From assembly GCF_017104715.1 (NCBI RefSeq), contig NZ_JAAGPI010000013.1:62001-126000 (forward strand): a stretch of DNA of 64,000 bases, read 5' to 3'. Numbering within the stretch: the first letter of the stretch is position 1; each line of letters begins with the position of its first letter. This DNA is from Burkholderia sp. Ac-20365. Its GTDB lineage: Bacteria > Pseudomonadota > Gammaproteobacteria > Burkholderiales > Burkholderiaceae. The notes under the pieces are model-generated. The model saw only the letters and a program-made list of their open reading frames with translations, was not told the origin of the DNA and searched no databases. Shown in pieces: positions 44,224 through 53,277 of the stretch. Made by a program: the position numbers and the translations under genes.

Positions 44224-44932
44224 TTGCTGAATGGGCGGCAACTGAGTGGTCGGTCTGGATGGGATCGATTCGCGGTTCAAGGGCGGATATGGAAATTTGG
44301 CACTGCTCTGCGGTGGGTGCGACGCTTGTCTTCGAACTTTCGGATCCGGCCAATAAGAGGCATTAGACGCGACGGGATGATTCGACGACAATTTTGCGAG
44401 TCGCAGTGTGAAAAACATTACATCGAACACTGCGGTATGCGTGAGCTTCGTCGACCCTTTCGTTCAGAAAAGGCTTCAAGATAAAAGGTAAAGCCCGTCT
44501 TGCCGCAAACTGCGACGGCAATTTCGAATCACTTGCGCGCCCTCTCGTTGATCTGGTTGGACCGAAGTTTCCCTTCTCGACGATATTCGTTATCGACGTT
44601 GTGTCTATCGAGTCGATTGTTGCGCTGAGCTACTGGTTATATCCGGTGACGGCCGAGTCGCAACAGATCGAATCGGCTCTGAGAGCTTATGGGGTGCGGG
44701 CGGCTTGATTCGCCGCAATGCATCCCTTAGCCGCGATCAATACGAAAATATTCGGCATGCGTTACCGGGCGCGTGAATAACAAGTAAAAATTTCACGCAT
44801 TCTAAATGCCCGAGGCATATTTAACCTTTTTCGATTTCCATTTAAAGATTTTTTAAAATCCGGCCAATGGTTTATTCGTTTTATTCTTGTAGAATCGCGC
44901 GGGTTAAATAGTAACGGATAAAAAGAGGCGTT
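44224..44932. other. AT-rich upstream region of the vgrG island
   Basis: 709 bases between cysS and vgrG. It holds the start-less frame at 44445-44708. From about 44730 to 44930 it is markedly AT-rich (TTTAAAGATTTTTTAAAATC and similar), unlike the surrounding DNA, as expected for a silenced or acquired promoter region. No precise promoter boxes are claimed. Confidence 0.55.
44445..44708 (+). pseudogene. Start-less open frame, possible C-terminal gene remnant
   Basis: 87 codons open from just after a TGA to a TGA at 44706, with no ATG, GTG or TTG until far in. The translation (KARLAANCDGNFESLARPLV, then FPFSTIFVIDVVSIESIVAL, SYWLYPVTAESQQIESALRA) looks like real protein, but I recognise no family. 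Probably what is left of a gene truncated at its 5' end. Confidence 0.3.
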
Positions 44933-47443
44933 ATGGGGGCGCAGGACGTTATCGCGGCCATCACAGGTCGTCTTGCACAGGGCGACCGGCTGCTGAAACT
45001 GGATACACTGCTCGGCAGCGATGTACTCGTGCCGCAACGAGTGGTCGGCAACTCGCGCGTCGGGCGACACTTCGAGTTCACCCTGGACGTCGTTTCGATG
45101 TCGTCGAACATCGAACTCAAGAAACTGATCGCGCAGCCCGTTACGCTCTGGATCCAGCAGTCCGATAAGTCCTATTTGCCGCATAACGGCTTTGTCCATA
45201 CCGCACGCCGGCTCGGTTCGGATAGCACGCTAACGAGCTATCAGATCGGCTTTGCGTCGTGGATGCACTTCCTCAAGTTCAGGCGCGATCAGCGTATCTG
45301 GCAGGACGTGAGCGTCGAAGAAATCGTCAGTGATGTTTTCAATGCTCATCCTCAGGCTCAAGGACGATTTCAGTTTGCACTCTCCCGGCAGTTGCCTACG
45401 CGTTCGTATTGTCGGCAGGACGAGTACGACTGGAACTTCGTGCATCGATTGCTGGAATCGGAAGGTCTTTATGGTTTCTGGCAGCAGGCAGAGGACGGCA
45501 AGTCACATACGCTGGTGATCGCAGACAATCTGTCGTCATTCAAGCCCACGTCGCCGAAAACGGTGAGCTTCTACCGTGCTGGAACGAACAGCGAAACGGA
45601 TGCGCTCACACAATGGTCGGGTACGCGCACGTTGCAAAGCGCGCTGCTGACGACGCGCACGTTCGACTATAAAAGCCCCACCGGTGTCTATAACCCGAAG
45701 GGCACCAGCGTGCCGACGATGCCGTCACAGGGCGCATTGCCGGCGCAGGCAGAGGTGTACGAATATACCGGTGCTTATACCTACGGCGAGCAGGATCGCG
45801 GCGATCAGCTTTCGCGCATCCGTGTGGAAGAGTGGGAGTCGCGAGCGAAGCGCTTCCATGGTGTCGGCGGTATGCGCGGTATCGATGCCGGACAGCGCTT
45901 CACATTGAGCGGCCATCCCGATCACGATCGCGATGCAGCCGATCAGAGGGAATTTGCCGTGATCGAAACCGTCTGGGCGATCGAGAACAATCTGCCTGTC
46001 AGCAGCGATGCACCGGTGTTCCCGCATAGTCTTCAGCAGGCAGTTGCGGGTCTGCGTTCTGCGCCAAGCGTGTTGATCAGCGATGGATCGCAAGGCTTCT
46101 ATCGTGTCGATATCGAGGCGCAGCGAACGACAGTGCCGTATCGCAGTCCGTTCGAGCACGCGAAGCCGGATGTGCAGCTTGAATCGGCGATTGTCGTTGG
46201 TCTGCAAAACGAAGAGGTTTATACCGACGAACTGAATCGCATCAAGGTGCGCTTCATCTGGGACCGGCTTAATAGCGGCGACGAACGGGCGTCGTGCTGG
46301 CTGCGCGTTGTGCAGTCGGATTCGGGGGGCGGTTATGGCGGTGTGCATCTGCCGCGCGTGGGGGAAGAAGTACTCGTTGATTACGTCGATGGCGATTGCG
46401 ACCGGCCGATTGTGGTTGCACGTGTTTATAACGGTGCGACGCAGCCGCAGTGGCATTCGAATGGTTTGCTGTCTGGGTATCGGTCGAAGGAGTTCGGAGG
46501 TAGTGGATACAACCAGATGGTGATGGATGATGCGACTGAGCAGAACCGCCTTCAGCTTTATAGCAGCAGCGCGAATTCATATCTGCATATGGGTTATCTG
46601 ATTGCGCAGAACGGGAATGAAAGAGGCGGCTACCTGGGCAGTGGTTTTGATCTGAACTCGGATGCGTATGGCGCGATCCGGGCAGGCCAGGGCATTTACG
46701 TCAGCACGCACGCGAAGAGCGCTACAAGTCAGCAACTCGACGTAAGTGAAGCACACACGCAGATCACCAACGCGCAGAGCGTACTGGATGCGCTCTCGCA
46801 AGCGAGCGAGACCCATCAGGCCGAATCGTTTTTAGACGGCCAGAACGCCCTGAAGGATTTCGCAAAGGCAACGCTATCGAGCGCAACGGGCGCGAGTGCG
46901 AGCGGCGGCAACACGGCTGGGGGTGGCACGGGTAGCGCAAATGCGTTCAGCGAGCCCGTCATGCTGATGGCCAGCCCCGCGGGCATCGCGTTGTCGACGC
47001 AGCAATCGACGCATATTGCAGCCAACGAACAGATCAATCTGGTTGCCGGTCAAAGTGTTCATGTGGCAACGGGTAAGTCGCTGATAGCGAGCATCGCGCA
47101 AAAGCTCAGCCTCTTCGCGCAAAATGCGGGCATGAAACTGTTCGCGGGCCAAGGCAAGGTCGAGATTCAGGCGCACGACGACAACATCGAAGTGACTGCG
47201 CAAAAGTCCGTCAAACTCATCTCGGCGACACAGACGATCGAAGGCGTGGCGAAACAGGAGATCCTGCTGACTTCGGGTGGCGCATACATCCGGCTGAAAG
47301 ACGGCAACATCGAGATTCACGCACCCGGCGCGATCGATGTGAAGGGCGCTCAGCACGGCTTCAACGGGCCCGTCCGGCTTGACGAGAAGTTCCCGTCGTG
47401 GACTAACAGCGAGCCGAAGCGGTCGATAGACTTTTCGGGGTGA
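44933..47443 (+). CDS. vgrG: Type VI secretion tip protein VgrG
   Basis: 836-residue VgrG spike. N-terminal gp27-like region (DRLLKLDTLLGSDVLVPQRV, FRRDQRIWQDVSVEEIVSDV, FHRLLESEGLYGFWQ-like stretch), gp5-like OB fold (VRFIWDRLNSGDERASCWLR, VHLPRVGEEVLVDYVDGDCD), then a DUF2345-type beta-helix tail with repeated strands (KVEIQAHDDNIEVTAQKSVK, GAYIRLKDGNIEIHAPGAID). No extra effector domain at the C-terminus. Start ATG with AAAAGAGG upstream. The following gene is the likely cargo. Confidence 0.95.
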   Translation: MGAQDVIAAITGRLAQGDRLLKLDTLLGSDVLVPQRVVGNSRVGRHFEFTLDVVSMSSNIELKKLIAQPVTLWIQQSDKSYLPHNGFVHTARRLGSDSTLTSYQIGFASWMHFLKFRRDQRIWQDVSVEEIVSDVFNAHPQAQGRFQFALSRQLPTRSYCRQDEYDWNFVHRLLESEGLYGFWQQAEDGKSHTLVIADNLSSFKPTSPKTVSFYRAGTNSETDALTQWSGTRTLQSALLTTRTFDYKSPTGVYNPKGTSVPTMPSQGALPAQAEVYEYTGAYTYGEQDRGDQLSRIRVEEWESRAKRFHGVGGMRGIDAGQRFTLSGHPDHDRDAADQREFAVIETVWAIENNLPVSSDAPVFPHSLQQAVAGLRSAPSVLISDGSQGFYRVDIEAQRTTVPYRSPFEHAKPDVQLESAIVVGLQNEEVYTDELNRIKVRFIWDRLNSGDERASCWLRVVQSDSGGGYGGVHLPRVGEEVLVDYVDGDCDRPIVVARVYNGATQPQWHSNGLLSGYRSKEFGGSGYNQMVMDDATEQNRLQLYSSSANSYLHMGYLIAQNGNERGGYLGSGFDLNSDAYGAIRAGQGIYVSTHAKSATSQQLDVSEAHTQITNAQSVLDALSQASETHQAESFLDGQNALKDFAKATLSSATGASASGGNTAGGGTGSANAFSEPVMLMASPAGIALSTQQSTHIAANEQINLVAGQSVHVATGKSLIASIAQKLSLFAQNAGMKLFAGQGKVEIQAHDDNIEVTAQKSVKLISATQTIEGVAKQEILLTSGGAYIRLKDGNIEIHAPGAIDVKGAQHGFNGPVRLDEKFPSWTNSEPKRSIDFSG

Positions 47444-47490
47444 CGACGATGGGGCGTCCCGTAAAAAACGAACTGAATAAAGGATAGCTA

Positions 47491-50184
47491 GTGGCGCAGC
47501 AACAGGACAAGCCGTCGCAAGTCGAGAATTGGGCGTATCCGTTTTCATTGAAGAACCCCGGTGCGCAGCCCGCTCTCGAAGAGTATCTGAGCGCGCTCAG
47601 TGCATCGGAAGATGGCTTCTATCCAATCGGTGCAAACGGGCTATGGCACGGTGGCATCCATTTCGGAAACGGCACAGCTGGCAAGTTCGATCAGGATGCC
47701 GGGGTCAAGTGTATTGCGGACGGTGAAGTCGTCGCATATCGCCTCAATTCGAAGCTGCAGGAGCTCGCCTATCCTGACGGGTCCAAGGCTGGATACTCGA
47801 GCGGGTTCACGCTGGTGCGGCATCGGCTCGTGTTGCCAAAGCCTCCCGCGCCGTCCACGCCTTCGGCGCAGCCGGCGAATACGGCGAACGGTGCACCGAC
47901 GCAGAACACAAGCACACCTGCCGAAGACGTTTTGACGTTCTTCAGCCTTTATATGCATACGCTGCCGCTCGATGGTTACGGTGCGGCGAAGGCTCTGCCC
48001 GCCTACTATGGCGCGACAGACATTTATACGGTGGGCAACAACGCAAACGATCCTCGCAAGAACGCCGCTGGTTCCGAGGATCACAACCAGCCCGGTCTGC
48101 GAGTGCGCGCATCGCATACGGCTGGCAGTGCTGTTTCAGGTTGGCTGGCGCGCGACACGAAGATCAAGGTTGGCCAGAAACACGGCTCGTGGGGCAAGAT
48201 CGCGAGTTTGGTGTCGGGTGCGGTTCAGTCTTATAAGGAAGGTGCTGCCTTGCCGGCGGATGCAGCGACAGGATGGGTTTTCCTGGGCGAGCTGGACAAG
48301 CAAAGCCAGCCGTCTGCGGTGGATCAGATCCATGTCCTGCCGAAGCCTCACGCGATCGCCGCAGGCGAGACGATTGCGCTTGTCGGCGAATACCAGCGGC
48401 TCGTGGAAGCGCGGGCGCATCATACCTTGCCGCCCAAACAAAGTGAACGACCACTGCTCCATGTCGAGGTCTTAACGGGCGACGACATCAACGCTTTCAT
48501 TTCGCGCAGCCGCGCACGGGCGCAGCAACTCGATCCGAAATCCCGCAATCTCTTGCTGATTTCGAAAGGCGCAAAGCTGGTGCAGCCGTCTTTGCCCAGT
48601 TCATCGATCCCGCACGGAGTATCCGTCAAGGACGCCCCGGGCTCGCCAGCCAGCGGTCCATGGCGGAAGGTCTTGCAGGTAAACGCGAACGGACAGCCGA
48701 TCAATAATCAGGCGCTCTGGATTGCACGTTCTGATCCGCAAGGCAATCAGGATCGGCCGGCGTGGAGCCAGTTTCCCTTGATCCTGCAAGCGGCGGCCGG
48801 CGCGGCGGCAGCCTGGACACGCGTGGTGAGCACCGCATCGGCACAAAGTTGTGTCGAGGCTGAGAACAAGACGTGGCACGCAGTGAGCATCGCCGACGAG
48901 CACAATGCCGAAGTCAATGGCTGGGTTTGCGATCACGGGCATCCTCTCGTTGAGCTGAAAAGTCCCTGGGACTGGCCGGGATTCGATGTCCTGAATCTGC
49001 AAACGTCGGTTTCCGACATGTTTGCACGCGCGCTCTATATCGCAGACAGCGGCACGCCGGACGAGATCGCGCAATTCGAGGGCTCATTCGCGAATGCGCG
49101 CTCCGACGAAACCATTCGCAAGCTTGAAGACGCGATCGACGCTCAGGGGCAGCGCGATGGCAAGATCACCGCACACGAATTGCAGATGGCGCTCGGCAAG
49201 CCTTGGCTCGCGGATCGGATCGATCATCTGGTCGTACGATACGAAAGCGAATGGGGCGGGGAGATGAGCAAGTGGGATGCGCTCGATTCGCATATGCATG
49301 CAGGGCTGCCAGTGTGGCAGTCTGAGAAGACGCGGATTGATGTGCTGCGATTTTGGAGTGGGATCAGCGGTGTGAGTGGATGGTCAACGAGCGCTAACGT
49401 TTACCATTTGCATCCTCTTGGTCTCGTGGGGAATTTCCGCCGTACCAACTTCCAGTTTACGCTCGCGATGATGCAGCACATTTTCCCGAGCGCAAGTGTT
49501 GCGACGCTGCAAGCAGCTATGACGGAATTGAATACGAATATCGATTTGTTTAAACTCGACAAGCCACTAAGACGCGAGCACTTCTTCGCACAAATTCGCC
49601 GTGAGGCAGGACCGTCGTTGGGTGTTCACGATGGTGAAAGCCTTAATTATCCGCCTGACCGTTTGAAACTGAAATTTAGCTATTTCCAGGCACATCCTGA
49701 CGAGGCTGATTTGTACGGACGTACTGCTGAGCATCCCGCCGATGAGCAAGCAATTGCGAACCGCGCGTATGAGCGCAGAAATGGTAATGGAGACATCGCA
49801 AGCGGTGATGGGTGGAAGTACCGAGGCAGAGGCTTGATCCAGATTACGGGTCAAACTCAATATCGATTGTTTACCGAATGGCACCGACAGAATTCAAGTG
49901 GCTGGGCCGGCGAGGCCAATCTGAACTTTCTGGTAGATTACGCGCTGGTCGGCGAGGTCAAATACGCCGTGAGATCGGCCGCGGCGTATTGGATCAATAA
50001 CAGAATGTACGAAACGGCCGATCATGGCGCAGCCGAAGACGATGTCGATAACATCACGCGAGCGATAAATCCCGGACTTTTCAAGCATCAGCCTGGTCAC
50101 CCGATCAATCCGGAGAATATGAACGACATCGTGGATCGCCGAAATAATTTCGCGTCGATTCACAATTGGGGAGGACTGAAGTAA
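47491..50184 (+). CDS. T6SS cell-wall hydrolase effector with C-terminal GH19 (lysozyme/chitinase-like) domain
   Basis: 897-residue protein directly after vgrG, without a DUF4123-type adaptor gene. The N-terminal 100 residues contain GLWHGGIHFGNG and GVKCIADGEVVAYRL, resembling a degenerate LytM/M23 fold. The C-terminal 210 residues are GH19-like: HFFAQIRREAGPSLG with the general-acid Glu, AYERRNGNGDIASGDGWKYR then GRGLIQITGQTQYRLF. It should cut peptidoglycan glycan strands of a rival cell. Start is GTG with AAAGGA upstream. DNA of the C-terminal part is more AT-rich than the N-terminal part. The 3' end overlaps the next ATG by one base. Confidence 0.85.
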   Translation: MAQQQDKPSQVENWAYPFSLKNPGAQPALEEYLSALSASEDGFYPIGANGLWHGGIHFGNGTAGKFDQDAGVKCIADGEVVAYRLNSKLQELAYPDGSKAGYSSGFTLVRHRLVLPKPPAPSTPSAQPANTANGAPTQNTSTPAEDVLTFFSLYMHTLPLDGYGAAKALPAYYGATDIYTVGNNANDPRKNAAGSEDHNQPGLRVRASHTAGSAVSGWLARDTKIKVGQKHGSWGKIASLVSGAVQSYKEGAALPADAATGWVFLGELDKQSQPSAVDQIHVLPKPHAIAAGETIALVGEYQRLVEARAHHTLPPKQSERPLLHVEVLTGDDINAFISRSRARAQQLDPKSRNLLLISKGAKLVQPSLPSSSIPHGVSVKDAPGSPASGPWRKVLQVNANGQPINNQALWIARSDPQGNQDRPAWSQFPLILQAAAGAAAAWTRVVSTASAQSCVEAENKTWHAVSIADEHNAEVNGWVCDHGHPLVELKSPWDWPGFDVLNLQTSVSDMFARALYIADSGTPDEIAQFEGSFANARSDETIRKLEDAIDAQGQRDGKITAHELQMALGKPWLADRIDHLVVRYESEWGGEMSKWDALDSHMHAGLPVWQSEKTRIDVLRFWSGISGVSGWSTSANVYHLHPLGLVGNFRRTNFQFTLAMMQHIFPSASVATLQAAMTELNTNIDLFKLDKPLRREHFFAQIRREAGPSLGVHDGESLNYPPDRLKLKFSYFQAHPDEADLYGRTAEHPADEQAIANRAYERRNGNGDIASGDGWKYRGRGLIQITGQTQYRLFTEWHRQNSSGWAGEANLNFLVDYALVGEVKYAVRSAAAYWINNRMYETADHGAAEDDVDNITRAINPGLFKHQPGHPINPENMNDIVDRRNNFASIHNWGGLK

Positions 50185-50684
50185 TGTGGATAGCACGAAT
50201 TCTAATGATTACTCTGCTGTCGCTCGTTAAATATGACGTGGCGAATGGGCAGGATCAGACTTCTCAGAATGAACAGACACTTTGCAACGACGGGGAAGAG
50301 ATTTATTTCAGTTGTCCGCTAGAAAATCAAAAGACTGTCTCCGTATGCGCAAAGGACAACACTGCCCCTAATCGGGGCTACGTGCAATATCGATACGGTA
50401 GCAAGGACAATGTTTTCGCATTTCCTGGTCAGAATGTTCCTCCTGCAAGCACAGTCAAGATCACCGACGTCTCCGAAGGCAGTATTCGTGGGCTGCATTT
50501 GAAATTCTCGAAAGGAGCTTACACGTATGTCGTTTCCTCTGTTTCGCCAGGCGAGATCTACGTATCGAAGAATGGAAAAGTAATATTTGATCAGGAATGT
50601 ACGGCTTCGAGATACAAGAGTTTTTCGAACAAAATTTTCGATGGAGTCAATGAAGTGCCTGTGTCGAAGGTTGATATTCACTGA
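50184..50684 (+). CDS. Probable periplasmic immunity protein for the GH19 effector
   Basis: 166-residue exported protein: signal segment MWIARILMITLLSLVKYDVA then NGQ, and a small cysteine-bearing beta-rich mature domain (LCNDGEEIYFSCPLENQ, VSVCAKD, IFDQECTASRY). Its ATG overlaps the effector stop (TAATG), and GGAGG lies within the effector's last codons, so the two are translationally coupled. A cell-wall-degrading effector requires a periplasmic antidote, and this is the only gene placed for it, though sequence gives no direct proof. The DNA is AT-rich: 24 of 60 bases G+C in 50281-50340 by hand count. Confidence 0.7.
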   Translation: MWIARILMITLLSLVKYDVANGQDQTSQNEQTLCNDGEEIYFSCPLENQKTVSVCAKDNTAPNRGYVQYRYGSKDNVFAFPGQNVPPASTVKITDVSEGSIRGLHLKFSKGAYTYVVSSVSPGEIYVSKNGKVIFDQECTASRYKSFSNKIFDGVNEVPVSKVDIH

Positions 50685-50825
50685 ATGATGTTTCTGCACG
50701 AAGTAGCGGCAGCCGGTCCTACAGTCATTTGGACCGTTTCGATGCTTCCTGCAGGCGTCTGCTTCGATCGTCCGAATCGGATCAACTGGCGATCGGCACG
50801 CGCTGTACGATGTGCGCTATCAGAT

Positions 50826-51779
50826 ATGAGCGACCCAGCACGAATCACTTTGCTGTTTTCAGCTTTTCTGGTTTCCCAACAGGCATGGTGTGCGCAGGAT
50901 AACCAGCAGGAGATCGATTTCCCCAATCACGCGCAACTCGTTTATTCCGCGCCCGTATCGCCGGAACTGAACCGCACGTTCGGGCCCGGTTGGACGCGCC
51001 TCACGATCACCCGCCCCGACGGCAGCACGCTTCCGATCATCCCGGACGAAACGCTCACTTCCGAGGGAGGCGTCATCTTTTCGACCGTTGGCGTGAGAGC
51101 GCGCTCGCACGATGGACGCTATGTCGTACTCGATCTCACGCGTAACGGAGTGACGGAAACCGAAGATGGTAAGCCTACTGTGGCAAGTCGTGAATTCTGT
51201 CCGATCCTGGACACCGTGACTGGGTGTGTCGCGCGTGACTATTCTGGCGCTGTTTGCGGTGGCGCATGGGATGACAAAGAGACGATATGGCGCAGCCAGC
51301 TCGACTCAGGCAAAACGGACTCGCAATCGATGAAAGCGCTGGAAAAGCCGACGGCGCGAGCCGTATGGACTCAATTCAGCCAGGCCAAAGCAACGAATAT
51401 CAAGCCATTCTTGCGCGTCGCGTTGGGTCTGGACAATCTTCGAGCATGTGATCCGCCGAGCGCAGCAAACGCACGGTATTACGCGCAAATACAGGCCGCG
51501 CTGGGCGACGCATCCTCTGCCGGGAACCACTCGACGCCCGCCTCCACCAGAGCTATGCCAGCCGATGCTGATGCGTTGAGGGTATCGACGGTGCAGGCCG
51601 ACCGAGCATGGCTCTACGAGCGGCCTTCAGTAGGAAGCAACCGTCGCGGCTATCTCATCCGCGGCGATCGCGTTGTCATTATTGGCGAACAGAAGCCGGA
51701 TTGGGTGAGAGTTCGCTATAACCGCGCGGGGAAGGAACCTATCGAAGCATGGCTGGAGCGACCGAACATCGACCGATAA
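50826..51779 (+). CDS. Exported CDPPSAAN-motif protein with SH3-like C-terminus, copy 1
   Basis: 317-residue exported protein. Signal peptide ITLLFSAFLVSQQAWCA. The central part has SREFCPILDTVTGC and VCGGAWDD, then LRACDPPSAANARYY; the last 65 residues (VSTVQADRAWLYERPSVGSN, RRGYLIRGDRVVIIGEQKPD) look like a bacterial SH3 domain. The next gene has the same order of motifs, so they are paralogues. No known family name comes to mind. Location after effector and immunity genes suggests extra immunity or cell-wall-binding roles. Start ATG at 50826 is chosen for the signal peptide; the frame is open further upstream. Confidence 0.75.
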   Translation: MSDPARITLLFSAFLVSQQAWCAQDNQQEIDFPNHAQLVYSAPVSPELNRTFGPGWTRLTITRPDGSTLPIIPDETLTSEGGVIFSTVGVRARSHDGRYVVLDLTRNGVTETEDGKPTVASREFCPILDTVTGCVARDYSGAVCGGAWDDKETIWRSQLDSGKTDSQSMKALEKPTARAVWTQFSQAKATNIKPFLRVALGLDNLRACDPPSAANARYYAQIQAALGDASSAGNHSTPASTRAMPADADALRVSTVQADRAWLYERPSVGSNRRGYLIRGDRVVIIGEQKPDWVRVRYNRAGKEPIEAWLERPNIDR

Positions 51780-51915
51780 CTAACTTCGTGGAGGTGCCCT
51801 TGATTGCAACCTTTGTGCTTATCTGAGTGCGCCTCAAGAAGATTGAGCATAGGAAAAGCGATTGAAAGAGTTCATAGACACTCATGTTCTGCCACTTCGC
51901 ATCCGCTCTTCTAGC

Positions 51916-52905
51916 ATGCACACTGTATCTACCGGCGCGGCGTTTGCCATAGCCTTGATGCTAATCGGCGGTACTGCCGAATCAGCGCTTGCCGCCGCTC
52001 CGTCGTCCACATTCCGTTTTGCGTTGCCGGGCGGAGGGGCAATTCTGTATGGCAAGGCGACGAATCCTCAAGCCCCGTTAGCCCGGCGTGCATGGCAGCA
52101 GGCCATCTTCTATTTCCCGAACGGCACGACGTTCAGCGTCTTGCCAAAAGCCGGCGATCCGACAGCGCCCGGTGCGTTAATGCAACCTCCGCATGACAGC
52201 AATATCTCTCCTTCTGGCCAATATGTCGTCATAGAACGAATCGAGTCGGGATCGGTTTCGTCGGGGCCTGCACAAACGGAGTCTGGTGCGAGCCGGGAAT
52301 ACTGTTCTGCCATCGAGATTCGCACGGGCTGTATTACAGCGGATCAAACTGGTGAGATATGCGGAGCGGGCTGGCGTGCGGGCCAGCCCGCGCAGTGGGG
52401 AAACGACGACCAGACGAACCTGATGTTGAAGGAAGACCGTCCATCGGCCAGCCGGCTGATGCGGTTTATCCGTGCTGGTCAGCCACCTAGGTTACTCATT
52501 AGCAACGACTCGGGCGCCGGAAATCTCCTGCGTTGCGATCCGCCGTCGGCGGCCAATCGCGGGGCGTATCAGGGGATTACGGCCGCTTTGCATGCAGCAG
52601 GCGCGCGAAACGATGCTCGACTGATAGACGACGGGCTTTCAAAAGCGGACATTGATATCGTCGGCACGCCAGTTTCATCTGCCGCGAAAATCGGGAATCA
52701 GGCCGCGACCATATCGGTGCAAAGAGCGACACTTTATAACGCCCCGGATGATGCCAGCGCGGGACGCGCCTATCTGGTCAAAAACGATAGAGTATCGGTA
52801 TTGAAGCAGTCGCCGTCCGGTTGGGCCTATGTGGACTACGTCAACGCTTCTGGGAAGCATCTGCTTCGTTGGATCAAATCCGATCAACTGACGATCGAGC
52901 CGTAA
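51916..52905 (+). CDS. Exported CDPPSAAN-motif protein with SH3-like C-terminus, copy 2
   Basis: 329-residue exported protein paralogous to the preceding gene. Signal peptide MHTVSTGAAFAIALMLIGGT to ALA. Matching blocks: SREYCSAIEIRTGC, ICGAGWRAG, LLRCDPPSAANRGAY and a C-terminal SH3-like segment (ISVQRATLYNAPDDASAGRA, YLVKNDRVSVLKQSPSGWAY). The four motif cysteines are conserved between copies, suggesting disulphides. The ATG at 51916 gives a clean signal peptide; a TTG at 51862 with AGGAAAA upstream is the alternative start. Overall identity is low, so the duplication is old. Confidence 0.75.
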   Translation: MHTVSTGAAFAIALMLIGGTAESALAAAPSSTFRFALPGGGAILYGKATNPQAPLARRAWQQAIFYFPNGTTFSVLPKAGDPTAPGALMQPPHDSNISPSGQYVVIERIESGSVSSGPAQTESGASREYCSAIEIRTGCITADQTGEICGAGWRAGQPAQWGNDDQTNLMLKEDRPSASRLMRFIRAGQPPRLLISNDSGAGNLLRCDPPSAANRGAYQGITAALHAAGARNDARLIDDGLSKADIDIVGTPVSSAAKIGNQAATISVQRATLYNAPDDASAGRAYLVKNDRVSVLKQSPSGWAYVDYVNASGKHLLRWIKSDQLTIEP

Positions 52906-53277
52906 AGTGCTCCGTAATTTGAGCGAGATATACGACACGACTCGTATTGCTAGCGTCCGAATGGCAGACATCCAGGCACATGTTGCGCACCGATTCGGCC
53001 CGATATGGGATCAAAACGCTATTCAAGCGTCCGTCGATTGAGTGTCCGCTGTCGAGCAATCTCATTGTCCGTTTCGGGTCGACAGAACTCCTTCATCGCA
53101 CGCCGGATTCCACCCTCCATCCAGAGAACCTGTGTCTCGTAACGGAGCGTGCCAGCGCGATACCCAACACCGCTACCCTTCCATCGGCGATTAACCTCAA
53201 TCTCCTCGCCCCCATATCCCCACGGCCCAACCATCGCGCTAACCGCTAGAATTGCGGTTTTAGCCCGGACCACGCTC
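52906..53277. other. Intergenic region before the RhlE-type helicase gene
   Basis: 372 bases. Near its end is a small hairpin AACCGC / GCGGTT (53241-53259) followed by TTAG, 18 bases before the helicase ATG. No ribosome site is evident for the helicase. Nothing else recognised. Confidence 0.5.
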
